NCBI GenBank assembly: GCA_023935145.1
Contig: CM043701.1
Location: 75,343,317 to 75,407,316, forward strand
DNA: 64,000 nucleotides
Direction of reading: 5' to 3'
From: Bretschneidera sinensis
Lineage: Eukaryota > Streptophyta > Magnoliopsida > Brassicales > Akaniaceae
Below, one piece after another: positions 8,847-20,437 of this stretch. The notes beneath the pieces are model-generated. The model was not told where the DNA came from and did no database searches. It saw only the letters and a program-made list of their open reading frames with translations. A program made the position numbers and the translations under genes. Numbering within the stretch: the stretch's first letter is position 1; every line of letters starts with the position of its first letter.

Positions 8847-10287
8847 TGATGAGAGTCATAAAATGCATCTAAACAATACTTAATTTTTAGCATTTTAGGG
8901 TTGATCGAGGTTAGAATTACACTTTTATACCTTAATAACTCTAAAGTGTTATTCTTGAATCGTTGACTTATTTCAGTGCATTTTCAAGTACTTTGAGCTT
9001 TAAAAAGAGATAAAAAAAAGCTATCATCATTTTAAACACGAATCTTCAATGAATACTCGAGTAAGATAATGGTCGTAGAAGAGCCAAGATGAAGAGAAAC
9101 CAAGAAAGGAGTTTCACTAAATTGCCATAATTGCCCGTACAAATCAATCACATTTGAAAATTAAACTGTATTGATGCAAGAAGAACTAGGAGATGAGCCA
9201 TATATTCGTAGAAAGATCCGGAAGTCTATTTTCTGAAGAATTTTACAGCTCATAAAAATGATTTTTCTAGAGAAAGTTATGGCAGTTTTAGTAGACAAAG
9301 GTCAGGCTGTGCGGGCTGTGCGGGATTTCAGTGTTTTTTGGGCTTAAATCCCACATCCCATATCGGATTGAAAACACATTGCACTCATGGTATTTCCCTA
9401 TAAAATGCATACTCCACTTTATCTTTAAAGGGTGAATCGGAGCTCATCTGAAATTATCAGAGATTGAATCCAGAGGGCCTTTAGGAGCAATCCAGAAGGC
9501 CTTTAGGACGAATCCAAAGTATAATTTTGGAGGGCAAGCTAAGGAATCGCCGAAGCTTTCTCTACCAAGGAGGAGATGATCGTTTAGAGTCCGGAGGCAA
9601 CTCAAGGAAGCAGGAGCCCCATGGCTAGCTAGTCTCCAAGCAAGGCGAAGGGATGAATCCCTAGGTGTAGTTGTTCTTATTTTTCTTTATTTGATTCGAT
9701 TGTAGTTGGATATTATTTTCTTTAAACATTGTTATGTTTTATTCTTAATTTAATTAGTAGATTTATTATTACTCCGATGATTGCATGCTTCTTTTCCATA
9801 TAAGTTCAGTCATACTTTTCTTATGTATACCTGTTAGGGTGTGATTGAGTCCGGTAGATCTCTTTTATAGATTTTTCCATTACTGCGGTATTGTCGTCTC
9901 TTGATAATTTATAAGTTAGGTCATGTGTGCTTGAAAGTAAAGAAGATTTCATAACAATTACATTAGGATTTAAAAATGCGCTTTAATTGAATATTTTTCG
10001 ATTGTTTGTTTGGGATGTGAAACTTGCAATCGAGATAAAAACAACTGAATCAAGTTAGGATTAGGGCAACGAACCTAGGGAGGATTTTCGGAACCTTGTC
10101 ATTTTTTTATTATATTATTCAATCATTCACATAATTTTCGTAAAATAAACAATTCAGATTCTTTCAATCAATCTTTTATCATTTGTGTTCAAGTTTACAC
10201 CTTCTTCTGTAATTAACTTGTTTCCCTGTGGAATCGACACCCCAAAGCTGTACTACAAATAACCGCGTTATACTTTGGGCGTAATCA
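8847..10287 (+). repeat. Composite element LTR, left copy
   Basis: TGATGAGAG...GTAATCA, 1441 bp. TATA box CCCTATAAAATG at 9399-9405. Upstream are a doubled GGCTGTGCGG and a CATCCCA repeat that vary in copy number between the three LTRs. No dyad array like those of the other families is present. Confidence 0.9.
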
Positions 10288-10292
10288 AATTT

Positions 10293-10310
10293 TGGCGTCG
10301 TTGCCGGGGA
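10293..10310 (+). other. Primer-binding site of int1, tRNA-Asp type
   Basis: TGGCGTCGTTGCCGGGGA, five nucleotides after the LTR end. Confidence 0.85.
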
Positions 10311-10488
10311 AACGCGCTTAAGTACAAGGAAGATTGTCAACTTTTGACATGACGGTAGAAGAACTGTAAATAGTTTTTCTTTTCAACAGCTGTAAAGGCA
10401 GTAACTTCGTTCTTTCTTTTATCTTGCTGCAGTAATTTATTTTATTTTATTTTATTTTACTCTTTCTTTTTTATAGTATTTTTTTATT

Positions 10489-11135
10489 TTGTTACCTCAC
10501 ATGCACAGACATAGAGATGATGTGGGTAGATTTGGTTGTAGGCCTGTGTTAGAGTCAAAATTTAATTCTTTTTCAAATCCTTTATTTGACAATCCATCTA
10601 GTCCCGAAGAAATGAACGAACACGAAGATCAACCCCCTAGGACACTTAAGGATTACTTGCACCCTAACCGTACGGCCACACCATTATGTATCATGTTCCC
10701 CCCTAATGTTCAACAACCTGATTTTACCTAAGGATTGTCCAACCTATTTTGAGATGAAGGGAGAGTGTAAAGCTTTAGGTATACCTTCTAGCAAACCATA
10801 CTCACCCTACTCAAGCACTTATATTCCCGATTGGAAGAATCACCCTAATTTTGGTTGGAGATCCGGTATACAACCTCATCTCCATTCTAGTACCCAGTGG
10901 CAACCGGAAACAACCTCATTTAATGCACCTCGACAATCTTTACTTTTGGAAGATATGTTTAAGTCATTTATGCAGGTACAACTCAAGAGTGTGGAAGATC
11001 AAAGAAAAATAAATCAATGGTTGTTAGAGGAACAACAAACGATCAAAGAGGAACAAAAGGTAATAAAGAGTCAACTCACCAAGTTGACTAGTTTCTTGAC
11101 GATTCAAGAACAAGGTCGGTTTCCTTCACAGCCAT
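10489..11135 (+). pseudogene. int1 gag, with ~735-bp internal deletion
   Basis: The first 80 codons (PHMHRHRDDVGRFG...FPPNVQQPDF) match the int2 gag at 15659. At 10728 the sequence jumps to what in int2 is 16634, just after the first cysteines of the zinc knuckle. The capsid region and half of the knuckle are therefore gone. The same TTTAC/TTTA bases flank the lost segment in int2, so a short-homology deletion is likely. The frame shifts at the junction and continues to a TAA at 11135. Confidence 0.85.
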
Positions 11136-11158
11136 AACCTAATCCAAGGGGACAACAT

Positions 11159-12361
11159 ATGGCACAAACCTCCAATCTTGAAAATCAAAACATTAAAGAG
11201 GCTAATGCCATAATTACTCGCAGTAGTAAGACAATTGATGGTCCCACTCTACCATCACACTTGATTCCTAATACCGTAAGCAACAAGTATAAAGCCCCCA
11301 AGGAACAAGTGGCCCGTGATACTTATCGCCCACCAGTGCCTTTCCCTCAAGCACTCCTTAAACCTAAGGAGATAAATACAGCATTAAAAGGTGAGATTCT
11401 TGAACAACTTCCGCATGTTAAAATTAATCTTCCTCTTCTTCATGTCATAAAACAGATTCCCAACTATGCTAAAGTCATCAAGGATCTATGCACACTCAAG
11501 AGGAAGCACAATGTGAAGAAGACGACATTCTTAATGGAGCAAGCAAGTGCTGTAATTAACAGCAAGACATCGCCCAAATATAAAGATTCGGGTTGTCCAA
11601 CGGTGGCTTACCAAATTGGAAGTAAACCTTGTGGCCAAGCATTGCTAGATTTGGGTGCTAATGTGAACCTCATGCCATACTCCATGTACTTGCAGCTCGG
11701 TCTAGGTGAGATCAAACCAACCTCCGTGGTACTTCAATTAGCGGATAGATCGATAAGAAAACCAAGAGGTATTGTAGAAGATGTTTTGTTGCAAATTGAT
11801 AATTTCTACTATCCTGTTGATTTTTTGGTTTTAGATATTGTTTCTACTATAAACACGGAGTCCAAGATTCCTTTGATACTTGGAAGACCATTCCTTACCA
11901 CCGTCAATGCCCTCATTAATTGTAGGAATGGCCTAATGACATTATCATTTAGAAATAGGACCCTACGGGTAAATGTTTTTCGAGTCTCGTGGCAACCACA
12001 TGAAGAGGATGAGTACATCAAAGATAATTCTAACTCTTCGGAATTCATTCCTAATAATCTTGAGTTCAAAGATTCTTCAAATTATCCCCATACCGTTAAT
12101 GTTGTTGATGTTTTTGATAAGCCACAGGAATTTATTAAGACATCTTGCCAACCATGCTTTGAGAAGTTGCTTGAGAGAAGTCACATGGATACAGGAATCA
12201 AATACCCTACTGCTGATAGTAAACGGGTATCACCAAAAACATTTGAGCCACATGTGGTGGAATTTAAGTATTCCTTGCCATCGCTAAAGCATACAAGCAC
12301 AAAATTTTGTAGCAAAACAGTGGCTAGTGCATCCAACTCATGTTTTTCGAGGAGGGAATAA
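11159..12361 (+). CDS. int1 aspartic protease ORF
   Basis: An open frame of 400 codons with a retropepsin-like domain: QALLDLGANVNLMPYSMY active-site block near residues 159-176, LQLADRSIRKPRGIVEDVL, VDFLVLDI and IPLILGRPFL. This is the protease of the gag-pol polyprotein, here without any downstream RT. The ATG at 11159 is simply the first in frame. The natural product would be translated as part of gag-protease and the upstream stop at 11135 blocks that. The C-terminal ~120 residues (after VNVFRVSW) are an Asn/Ser-rich tail. The frame ends where the conserved GGCTGAAGATG 3'-UTR block begins, so the element was gag-protease only before it decayed. Confidence 0.75.
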   Translation: MAQTSNLENQNIKEANAIITRSSKTIDGPTLPSHLIPNTVSNKYKAPKEQVARDTYRPPVPFPQALLKPKEINTALKGEILEQLPHVKINLPLLHVIKQIPNYAKVIKDLCTLKRKHNVKKTTFLMEQASAVINSKTSPKYKDSGCPTVAYQIGSKPCGQALLDLGANVNLMPYSMYLQLGLGEIKPTSVVLQLADRSIRKPRGIVEDVLLQIDNFYYPVDFLVLDIVSTINTESKIPLILGRPFLTTVNALINCRNGLMTLSFRNRTLRVNVFRVSWQPHEEDEYIKDNSNSSEFIPNNLEFKDSSNYPHTVNVVDVFDKPQEFIKTSCQPCFEKLLERSHMDTGIKYPTADSKRVSPKTFEPHVVEFKYSLPSLKHTSTKFCSKTVASASNSCFSRRE

Positions 12362-14033
12362 AAGCGTCTGGCTGAAGATGTAAAACTTAGTGGTCATAGG
12401 AGGCACCCCATAGTATATCCTTTTACTATTATTGTTTTTCTTTCTTGTTTATTATTCGCATTTTTTCTGTTTTCCAGTATTAACTTAGTATTTCATTTTC
12501 AAGGAAAAATGTACGAAGCAGATCAAATGGTGGAGCACAATTTTCAGCTTCTGTGCACCTTTGGCTACAAGGGGAGTCTCTTTTACTCTTTCTTTTAAAT
12601 TGAGGTCAATGCAATTTTTAAGTTGGGGGTAGAGGAAATGCATCTCTTTGTTTCCATATTCTTTATTTTCATACATTTTTTTTTCTTTTTCCATTGAACT
12701 GTTTGGTGCCATTTTCCTTTTTGTTTGTTTCTAGCATGCTTGGTGTTAGCCTTAGTGTTAATTCACATGTCAATGACATAAACTTAATTGAGATAGCAGA
12801 TAGCATGTAGAAGAAGTTAAATCTTGCTTCGATTTGAAATTAATTTAAGCATCAATCTTCATTTGGTTAGAGACTCTAGTTTGTGGTAAGATAGTATGCT
12901 TAATCTTAAACATTTAGAAAAGTTTTATGTGTGATTATTTTGTGAATACTTTTCCGGTCTTGACAAACTCTAGAACTTACTTGATAATCACTTAAGGCGA
13001 ATTCCTAGAATGCACACTACTTAGGATATGATATAGGTCATTTTTGGACTGTTTGAGCCTTTCAAACCTACCATTGCTATATTTATCACTAGTCACCTAT
13101 TTGAGCCTTTTTCTTGAAATGAAAAATCGAGCTTTATTTCTTTCGATAAACCATTTACCTACCTTAATGAGCCTAAAAATATTTTATCCTTACCTCTCTT
13201 TTAAAAGAACTTAGTTGTACAAATGTTGTAAGAAGCACTTAAAAGGAGTAAGGGGTGGAAATATGAAAAAAAAAATATCACTACCACAACCCAAGTACAT
13301 TACAGGAGATAAGTTGGGGGTTGTGGAAAAGAAAATAAAAAAAAAATGATGAAAAAAAAGGTGAATCGTTATGTGCTAAAATAAAAAAAAAATGAATTAT
13401 GGCAAAGAAAGAAGAAAGAAAGAAAAGAAAAAAAATGGTGATTTGTTAAAAGAAATGCTCGAAAAATGGTTGAAAGAGTTGGGTGTTGAAGTAAGGTTAT
13501 CCAGTGCTTAAAGAGTTGTGTTCAAAACTAAGAGATTAAGTTCTTCTACTTGTTGAATCCTTCCCGTTCTTTCTTAACCTTTACATGAGCCTAACGTTAC
13601 AAGCTTATTAAAGACCTTTTGATCCAATGTAGTGTGATTTTTCTACAATAGTGAAAAGTGATTTGAAAAGTGAGCCTATGGAGCTTGTTTTTTTTATTGA
13701 TGTCACGCAATTTATTATGTTTTTAGAGGCCAAAACTTGTATTTATGAATGTTATGCATAAAATCATCCGGGTGTTTGGATTAATGGTTTGTGGTAAGAT
13801 GGATGTTAAGAGTCAATAACGATTTTAAGATTGATGTTTGGATTACTTTTGGACTTATGTGAAATTTAATGATTCTATGTCCCATATGTTATGTGCAATT
13901 TTTGAGATAAAAAGTGAATTACTCTTAGTTCAACACTAGGATTGCTTTACTTTTTTTTTAAGTCCTACAATAGAATTTATCTCTTATTTTCGCTTCAATT
14001 GCTAGGGACTAGCAATAAGCTAGTTGGGGGTTA
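12362..14033 (+). other. int1 3' UTR with three polypurine-like tracts
   Basis: Non-coding and A-rich (notably 13255-13440). AGTTGGGGGT occurs at about 12619, 13312 and 14022; the last touches the LTR start at 14034 and is the likely polypurine tract. GGCTGAAGATG..GGAGGCACCCC at 12368 matches the same block in Athila-1. Confidence 0.7.
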
Positions 14034-15456
14034 TGATGAGAGTTATAAAATGCATCTAAACAATACTTAATTAATAGCATTTTAAAGTTAATTGAGGTTG
14101 GAATTACACTTTTATACCTTAATAACTCTTAAGTGTTATTCTTGAATCGTTGACTTATTTCAGTGCATTTACTTTGAGCTTAAAAAAGATATAAAAAGCT
14201 ATCATCATTTTAAACATGAAGCTTCAATGAATACTCGAGTAAGATAATGGTCACGGAAGAGCCAAGATGAAGAGAAACCAAGAAAGGAGTTTCACTAAAT
14301 TGCCATAATTGCCCGTACAAATCAATCATATTTGAAAATTAAACTGTATTGATGCAAGAAGAACTAGGAGATGAACCATATATTCTTAGAAAGATCCGGA
14401 AGTCTATTTTTTGAAGAATTTTACAGCTCATAAAAATCGTTTTTCGAGAGAAAATTATGGCAGTTTTAGTAGACAAAGGTCAGGCTGTGCGGGATTTCAG
14501 CATTTTTTGGGCTTAAATCCCACATCCCACATCCCACATCGGATTGGAAACACATTGCACTCGTGGTATTTCCCTATAAAAGGCCTACTCCACTTCAGCT
14601 TTAAAGGATGAATCGGAGCTCATCTGAAATCATCAGAGAGTGAATCTAGAGGGCCTTTAGGACGAATCCGAAGTATAATTTTGGAGGGTAAGCTGAGGAA
14701 TCGCCGAATCTTTCGCTACCAAGGAGGAGATGATCGTTGAGAGGCCAGAGGTAACTCAGGAAGCATGAGCCCCATGGCTAGCTAGTCTCCAAGCAAGGCG
14801 AAGGGATGAATCCCTAGGTGTAGTTGTTCTTATTTGTCTTTATTTGATTCGGTTGTAGTTGGATATTATTTTCGTTAAACATTGTTATGTTTTATTCTTA
14901 ATTTAATTAGTAGATTTATTATTACTTCGGTGATTGCATGCTTCTTTTCCATATAAGTTTAGTCATGCTTTTCTTATGTGTACCTGTTTGGGTGTGATTG
15001 AGTCCGGTAGATCTCTTTTATGGATTTTTCCATTGCTGTGGTACTTTTGTTTAGATATATTGTCGTCTCTTGATAATTTATAAGTTATGTCATGTGTGCT
15101 TGAAAGTAAAGAAGATTTCATAACAATTACATTAGGATTTATAAATGTGCTTTAATAGAATATTTTCCGATTGCCTGTTTGGGATGTGAAACTTGCAATC
15201 GAGATAAAAACAACTGAATCAAGTTAGGATTAGGGCAATGAACCTAGGGAGGATTTCCGGAACCTTTTCATTTCTTTATTATATTATTCAATCATTCACA
15301 TTATTTTCATAAAATAAACAATTCAGATTCTTTCAATCAATATTTTATCATTTGTGTTCAAGTTTACACCTTCTTCTGTAATTAACTTGTTTCCCTGTGG
15401 AATCGACACCCCAAAGCTGTACTACAAATAACCGCGTTATATTTTGGGCGTAATCA
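14034..15456 (+). repeat. Composite element LTR, middle copy
   Basis: TGATGAGAG...GTAATCA, 1423 bp, shared by int1 (as 3' LTR) and int2 (as 5' LTR). TATA at 14575-14582. The CATCCCA block has one more unit than in the left copy, and GGCTGTGCGG is single. Confidence 0.9.
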
Positions 15457-15461
15457 AATTT

Positions 15462-15479
15462 TGGCGCTGTTGCTGGGGA
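15462..15479 (+). other. Primer-binding site of int2, tRNA-Asp type
   Basis: TGGCGCTGTTGCTGGGGA, with one extra mismatch compared with the int1 copy. Confidence 0.8.
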
Positions 15480-15658
15480 AACGCGCTTAAGTACAAGGAA
15501 GATTGTCAACTTTTGACATGACGGTAGAAGAACTGTAAATAGTTTTTATTTTCAGCAGCTGTAAAGGCGGTAACTTTGTTCCTTCTTTTATCTTGCTGCA
15601 TTAATTTATTTTATTTTATTTTATTTTACTCTTTCTTTTTTATAGTATTTTTATTATT

Positions 15659-16777
15659 TTGTTACCTCACATGCACAGACATAGAGACGCTGTGGGTAGA
15701 TTTGGTTGTAGGCCTGTGTTAGAGTCAAAATTTAATTCTTTTTCAAATCCTTTATTTGACAATCCATCTAGTCCCGAAGAAATAAGCGAACACGAAGATC
15801 AACCCCCTAGGACACTTAAGGATTACTTGCACTCTAACTGTACGGCCACACCATCATGTATCATGTTCCCCCCTAATGTTCAACAACCTGATTTTAAGCC
15901 GGGCATGATCCAATTGCTACCAACTTTCCATGGGTTTGTGAATGAAAACCCCTATATCCATATTAGGGAATTTGAGGAAGTAGTAGCTGTTTTTCACAAT
16001 AGGGCCGATATGATAAACACCGTCAAACTTCAGTTTTTCCCTTTTTCACTTAAGGAAAAAGCCAAGGCTTAGCTGTACTCGTTAAGGCCTAGGTCCATAG
16101 GTGGTTGGGATGAGATGACCCAAGTTTTCTTCCAAAAACACTTCCCAACCCATAAGACCAACAACCTCAAGAGACAAATCTCAAACTTTGCACAAAAGGA
16201 GAGTGAAACCTTATATCAAGTTTGGGAACGTTTCAAGGACCTTTTGAATTCTTGTCCACACCATGGGTATGAGAGTTGGCGGGTAGTTAGCTATTTCTAT
16301 AATGGACTCCTAAGTAGGGAAAGACAGTTCATAGAAATGATGTGCAATGAGAATTTTCTTCAAAAATATCCCGACCAAGCCATAGATTTCCTAGATGACC
16401 TATCAGAAAAAGCCCACACTTGGACTGAATCAGATGCCATGAAAGGCACTAGGAGAAATCGACCCACTGGGATTTACCAACTTAAGGAAGTGGACAGCCT
16501 TAAAGCCCGTTTAGAGGTCCTAACTAAGGAAATTGAAGCCTTAAAAACCAAGGACACTAGAACCCCTAAACCGGTTGCTAGGGTAGAGTCCTATGAGCCT
16601 TGTTTCATGTGTAATGGAATAGATCATTTACCTAAGGATTGTCTAACCTATTTTGAGATGAAGGGAGAGTGTAATGCTTTAGGTATACCCTCTAGCAAAC
16701 CATACTCACCCTACTCTAGCACCTATAAACTCAGTTGGAAGAATCACCCTAATTTTGGTTGGAAATCCGATATATAA
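15659..16777 (+). pseudogene. int2 gag with zinc knuckle, one premature stop
   Basis: Nearly full gag: N-terminal region as in int1, then FFPFSLKEKAKA, VWERFKDLLNSCPHHG, FYNGLL, a CCHC knuckle CFMCNGIDHLPKDC (CX2CX4HX4C, about 16597-16638) and a YSSTY / NHPNFGW tail. A TAG at 16070 sits where related gags have Trp (FSLK.KA.W), so a G-to-A change is likely. The frame ends with TAA at 16777. It documents what int1 has lost. Confidence 0.85.
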
Positions 16778-17038
16778 CCCCATCCCCATTCTAGTACCCA
16801 GTGGCAACCAGAAACAACCTCATTTAATGCACCTCGATAATCTTTACCTTAGGAAGATATGTTTAAGTCATTTATGCAGGTACATGCCAAGAGTGTGGAA
16901 GATCAAGGAAAAATAAATCAACGGTTGTTAGAGGAACAACAAGCGATCAAAGAGGAACAAAAGGTAATAAAGAGTCAACTCACCAAGTTGACTAGTTTCT
17001 TGACGATTCAAGAACAAGGTCGGTTTCCTTCATAGACA

Positions 17039-18100
17039 CAACCTAATCCAAGGGGACAACATATGGCATAAATCTCCAATCCTGAAAATCAAAACATTAG
17101 AGAGGCTAATGCCATAATTACTCGCAGCGGTAAGACAATTGATGGTCCCACTCTACCATCACACTTGATTCCTAATACCATAAGCAACAAGGATAAAGCC
17201 CCCAAAGAACAAGAGGCTCGTGATATTTATTGCCCACTAGTGCCTTTCCCTCAAGTACTCCTTAAACCTAAGGAGATAAATACAGCATTAAAAGGTGAGA
17301 TTCTTGAACAACTTCAGCATGTTAAAATTAATCTTCCTTTTCTTCATGTCATAAAACAGATTCCCAACTATGCTAAAGTCATCAAGGATCTATGCACACT
17401 CAAGAGGAAGCACAATGTGAAGAAGATGGCATTCTTAATAGAGCAAGAAAGTGCTGTAATTAACAGCAAGACACCGCCCAACATATGGCTGTCCAACGGT
17501 GGCTTGCCAAATTGGAAATAAACCTTGTGGCCAAGCATTACTAGATTTGGGTGCTAGTGTGAACCTCATGCCATACTCCATGTACTTGCAGCTCGGTCTA
17601 GGTGAGATCAAACCAACCTCCGTGATACTTCAATTAGCGGATAGATCAGTAAGAAAACCAAGAGGTATTGTAGAAGATGTTTTATTGCAAATTGATAATT
17701 TCTACTATCCTGTTGATTTTTTGGTTTTAGATATTGTTTCTACTATAAACACGGAGTCCAAGATTCCTTTGATACTTGGAAGACCATTCCTTGCCACTGT
17801 CAATGCCCTCATTAATTATAGGAATGGCCTAATGACATTATCATTTGGAAATAGGACTCTACAGGTAAATGTTTTTCGAGTCCCATGGCAACCACATGAA
17901 GAGGATGAGTACATCAAAGATAATTCTAACTCTTCGGAATTCATTCCTAATAATCTTGAGTTCAAAGATTCTTTAAATTATCCCCATGCCGTTAATGTTG
18001 TTGATGTTTTTGATAAGCCACAGGAATTTATTAAGACATCTTGCCAACCATGCTTTGAGAAGTTACTTGAGAGAAGTCACATGGATACAGGAATCAAATA
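17039..18100 (+). pseudogene. int2 aspartic protease, frameshifted
   Basis: Same domain as int1. The first piece ends at 17521, and the active-site block QALLDLGASVNLMPYSMY, LQLADRSVRKPRGI and ILGRPFLATVNALI lie in another frame from 17499. The break is near 17485 where CCCAA-ATATGG differs from int1. The catalytic DLGA is kept. Similarity to int1 stops at about 18100, inside the C-terminal tail. Confidence 0.8.
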
Positions 18101-18253
18101 CCTGTATCCAATGGAGCTTGTTTTTGTGATGCAAGAAGACATCTTAAAATTAACGATTGATGTCACAAAATCACATTTCATTAATACGGTGTATCCAATT
18201 TTGAAAATCACATTTCAAGTCACATGTATCCAATAAAGCTTGTTTCAAATCAC
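18101..18253 (+). repeat. Rearranged int2 tail with TGTATCCAAT repeats
   Basis: TGTATCCAATGGAGCTTGTTT at 18103 is echoed at 18224, and GTATCCAAT occurs a third time near 18191. Parts (ATGGAGCTTG..TTGATGTCAC) match the int1 3' UTR near 13678-13705. About 1.5 kb of 3' UTR and the first ~295 bp of the LTR are missing here. Confidence 0.6.
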
Positions 18254-19455
18254 AAAATCAATCATCTTTGAAAACTAAACTGTATTGATGCAAGAAGAAC
18301 TAGGAGATGAGCCATATATGCTTAAAAAGATCCGAAAATCTATTTTCTGGAGAATTTTACAGCTCATAAAAATCATTTTTCTAAAGAAAGTTATGACAGT
18401 TTTAGTAGACAAAGGTCAGGCTGTGCGGGCTGTGTGGGATTTCAGCGTTTTTTGGGCTTAAATCCCACATCCCACATCGGTAGGAAAACAAATTTCTACA
18501 TCCCACATCCCACATCGGACTGGAAACACATTGCACTCGTGGTATTTCCCTATAAAAGGCCTACTCCACTTCAGCTTTGAAGGATGAATCGGAGCTCATC
18601 TGAAATCATCAGAGAGTGAATCTAGAGGGACTTTAGGAGCAATCCAGAGGGCCTTTAGGATGAATCTGAAGTATAATTTTGGAGGTCAAGCTGAGGAATC
18701 GCTGAAGCTTTCGCTACCAAGGAGGAGATGATCGTTGAGAGGCCGGAAGCAACTCAAGGAAGCATGAGCCCCATGGCTGGCTAGTCTCCAAGCAAGGCGA
18801 AGGGATGAATCCCTAGGTGTAGTTGTTCTTATTTTTCTTTATTTGATTTGGTTGTAGTTGGATATTATTTTCGTTAAACATTGTTTTGTTTTATTCTTAA
18901 TTTAATTAGTAGATTTATTATTACTCCGGTGATTGCATGCTTCTTTTCCATATAAGTTCAGTCATGTTTTTCTTATGTGTACCTATTTGGGTGTGATTGA
19001 GTCCGGTAAATCTCTTTTATAGATTTGTCCATTACTGCGGTATTTTCGTTTAGATATATCGCCGTCTCTTGATAATTTATAAGTTATGTCATGTGTGCTT
19101 GAAAGTAAAGAAGATTTCATAACAATTACATTAGGATTTATAAATGCGATTTAATCGAATATTTTTCGATTGCCTGTTTAGGATGTGAAACTTGCAATCC
19201 AGATAAAAACAACTGAATCAAGTTACGATTAGGGCAACGAACCTAGGGAGGATTTTCGGAACCTTGTCGTTTCTTTATTATATTATTCAATCATTCACAT
19301 AATTTTCATAAAATAAACAATTCAGATTCTTTCAATCAATCTTTTATCATTTGTGTTCAAGTTTACACCTTCTTCTGTAATTAACTTGTTTCCCTGTGGA
19401 ATTGACACCCCAAAGCTGTAGTACAAATAATCGCGTTATACTTTGGGTGTAATTG
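18254..19455 (+). repeat. Composite element LTR, right copy, 5'-truncated
   Basis: Matches the left LTR from about 9141 onward. TATA at 18551-18558. An extra CATCCCACATC block (18479-18519) is present. It ends TAATTG where the other copies end TAATCA, two transitions at the terminal CA. A partly matching target duplication follows. Confidence 0.8.
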
Positions 19456-19460
19456 GGCGG

Positions 19461-20437
19461 CAGAGCCAGCTATGGAATGAAGTCTCCATACTCCAAATAG
19501 GAAATTAGAGTTTCGGGACACCACGAGAACCTTATAAATAGCCCTGTAAAACAAATAAACCATACCTTTTGTTTTAGATTCGAAGTAGCAAGCTTAGGAG
19601 AGGAATTGACAACTCGTCTCCCGAGTCTTCTTCGATTTTAGTTTTCTGTTTTTATTTCATTATGTTTAGAATGTTTAGTTTAACTAGCATGTGTAACTAA
19701 ACTCCTATAGGGCTCGATTGAAGCCCTAGTTATGCTTTTTCACATATTTATTCATTGATTATCTTTGCTATAGCCTTGTTAGAATGTTTAACTTGATTAA
19801 TGCATGTTTGTATTTAAATTCCTCATATGTGTGTGTCTGATCAACATATGCATGTGGTATGGATAAGTTAATCGAATCAATTTGGATGACAGAGTCCTGG
19901 GTTCGACATTAGTAACAAGGGACATCCACACCGGATTCCCGGGTTAATCAACATAGGAAACCGAGAGCGGGCCAAGCCCTAGGTCCCGTGTGGTTGCCGA
20001 TCTCCACAGCCCTCATGCTCTCTTAAGAAACAACTCAGTATACACCCATGCTGAATCTCTTAAGAGAGAAAAGAGTTAGAGTATACACCATACCTAACTC
20101 GTTGCATAGGGAGATCAATAGCCTAAGGTGTGGACCAAGCCCTTAGGTTGGCAACCATTAAATATTCATAATAAGGCTAGAGCATTGACACCTTACTTAG
20201 TGGGAAAGTATAATTAGTGGTGGATATCGTAGTCCTATGTTCTCATTATTGTTATTTACTCACAATCAACAGTTATTTCTCTTTTTACTTTGAGAAACTA
20301 ATTCTAAATCGAAGTTTACCAATCTCTGTGGAAATGATCTCGCACTTGCACACTATGCTACCATTAATCTTGTGCACTTGCAAGTAAAACAAGTACGATT
20401 ATTCACTTATTTATTTAGGTAGATAATCGTCATAACA
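19461..20437 (+). mobile_element. Athila-1 3' LTR, second part
   Basis: Continuation of the LTR interrupted at 8846. TATA box CTTATAAATAGCCC at 19533-19540. It matches the truncated 5' LTR from 19705 onward and ends CATAACA at 20437. Chromovirus RNase H sequence begins directly after it. Confidence 0.85.

Larger units (their letters stand above)
8847..19455 (+). mobile_element. Composite TR-GAG-like element: LTR-int1-LTR-int2-LTR
   Basis: Three co-linear LTR copies (8847-10287, 14034-15456, 18254-19455) enclose two different internal regions, each with a tRNA-Asp primer site, gag and aspartic protease but no RT or integrase. Gag-plus-protease LTR elements of this kind have been described in plants as TR-GAGs. 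Outer flanks are GGTGG (8842-8846) and GGCGG (19456-19460), a 5-bp target duplication with one transition. One insertion followed by LTR-LTR unequal recombination would give this structure. It is nested in the 3' LTR of Athila-1. Confidence 0.85.
1584..20437 (+). mobile_element. Athila-1: non-autonomous gag-protease-env-like element, with nested insertion
   Basis: A Ty3/gypsy Athila-type element: truncated 5' LTR (1584-2282), tRNA-Asp primer site, gag, aspartic protease, env-like ORF, long 3' UTR, and 3' LTR (8538-8846 plus 19461-20437). The 3' LTR is split by a gag-protease composite element. RT, RNase H and integrase are absent: the frame runs out of the protease-RT linker near 5140 and goes straight to the env-like promoter. 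It is itself inserted in the chromovirus, whose RNase H resumes at 20438. With 3' LTR parts joined the LTR is about 1286 bp. Confidence 0.85.
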
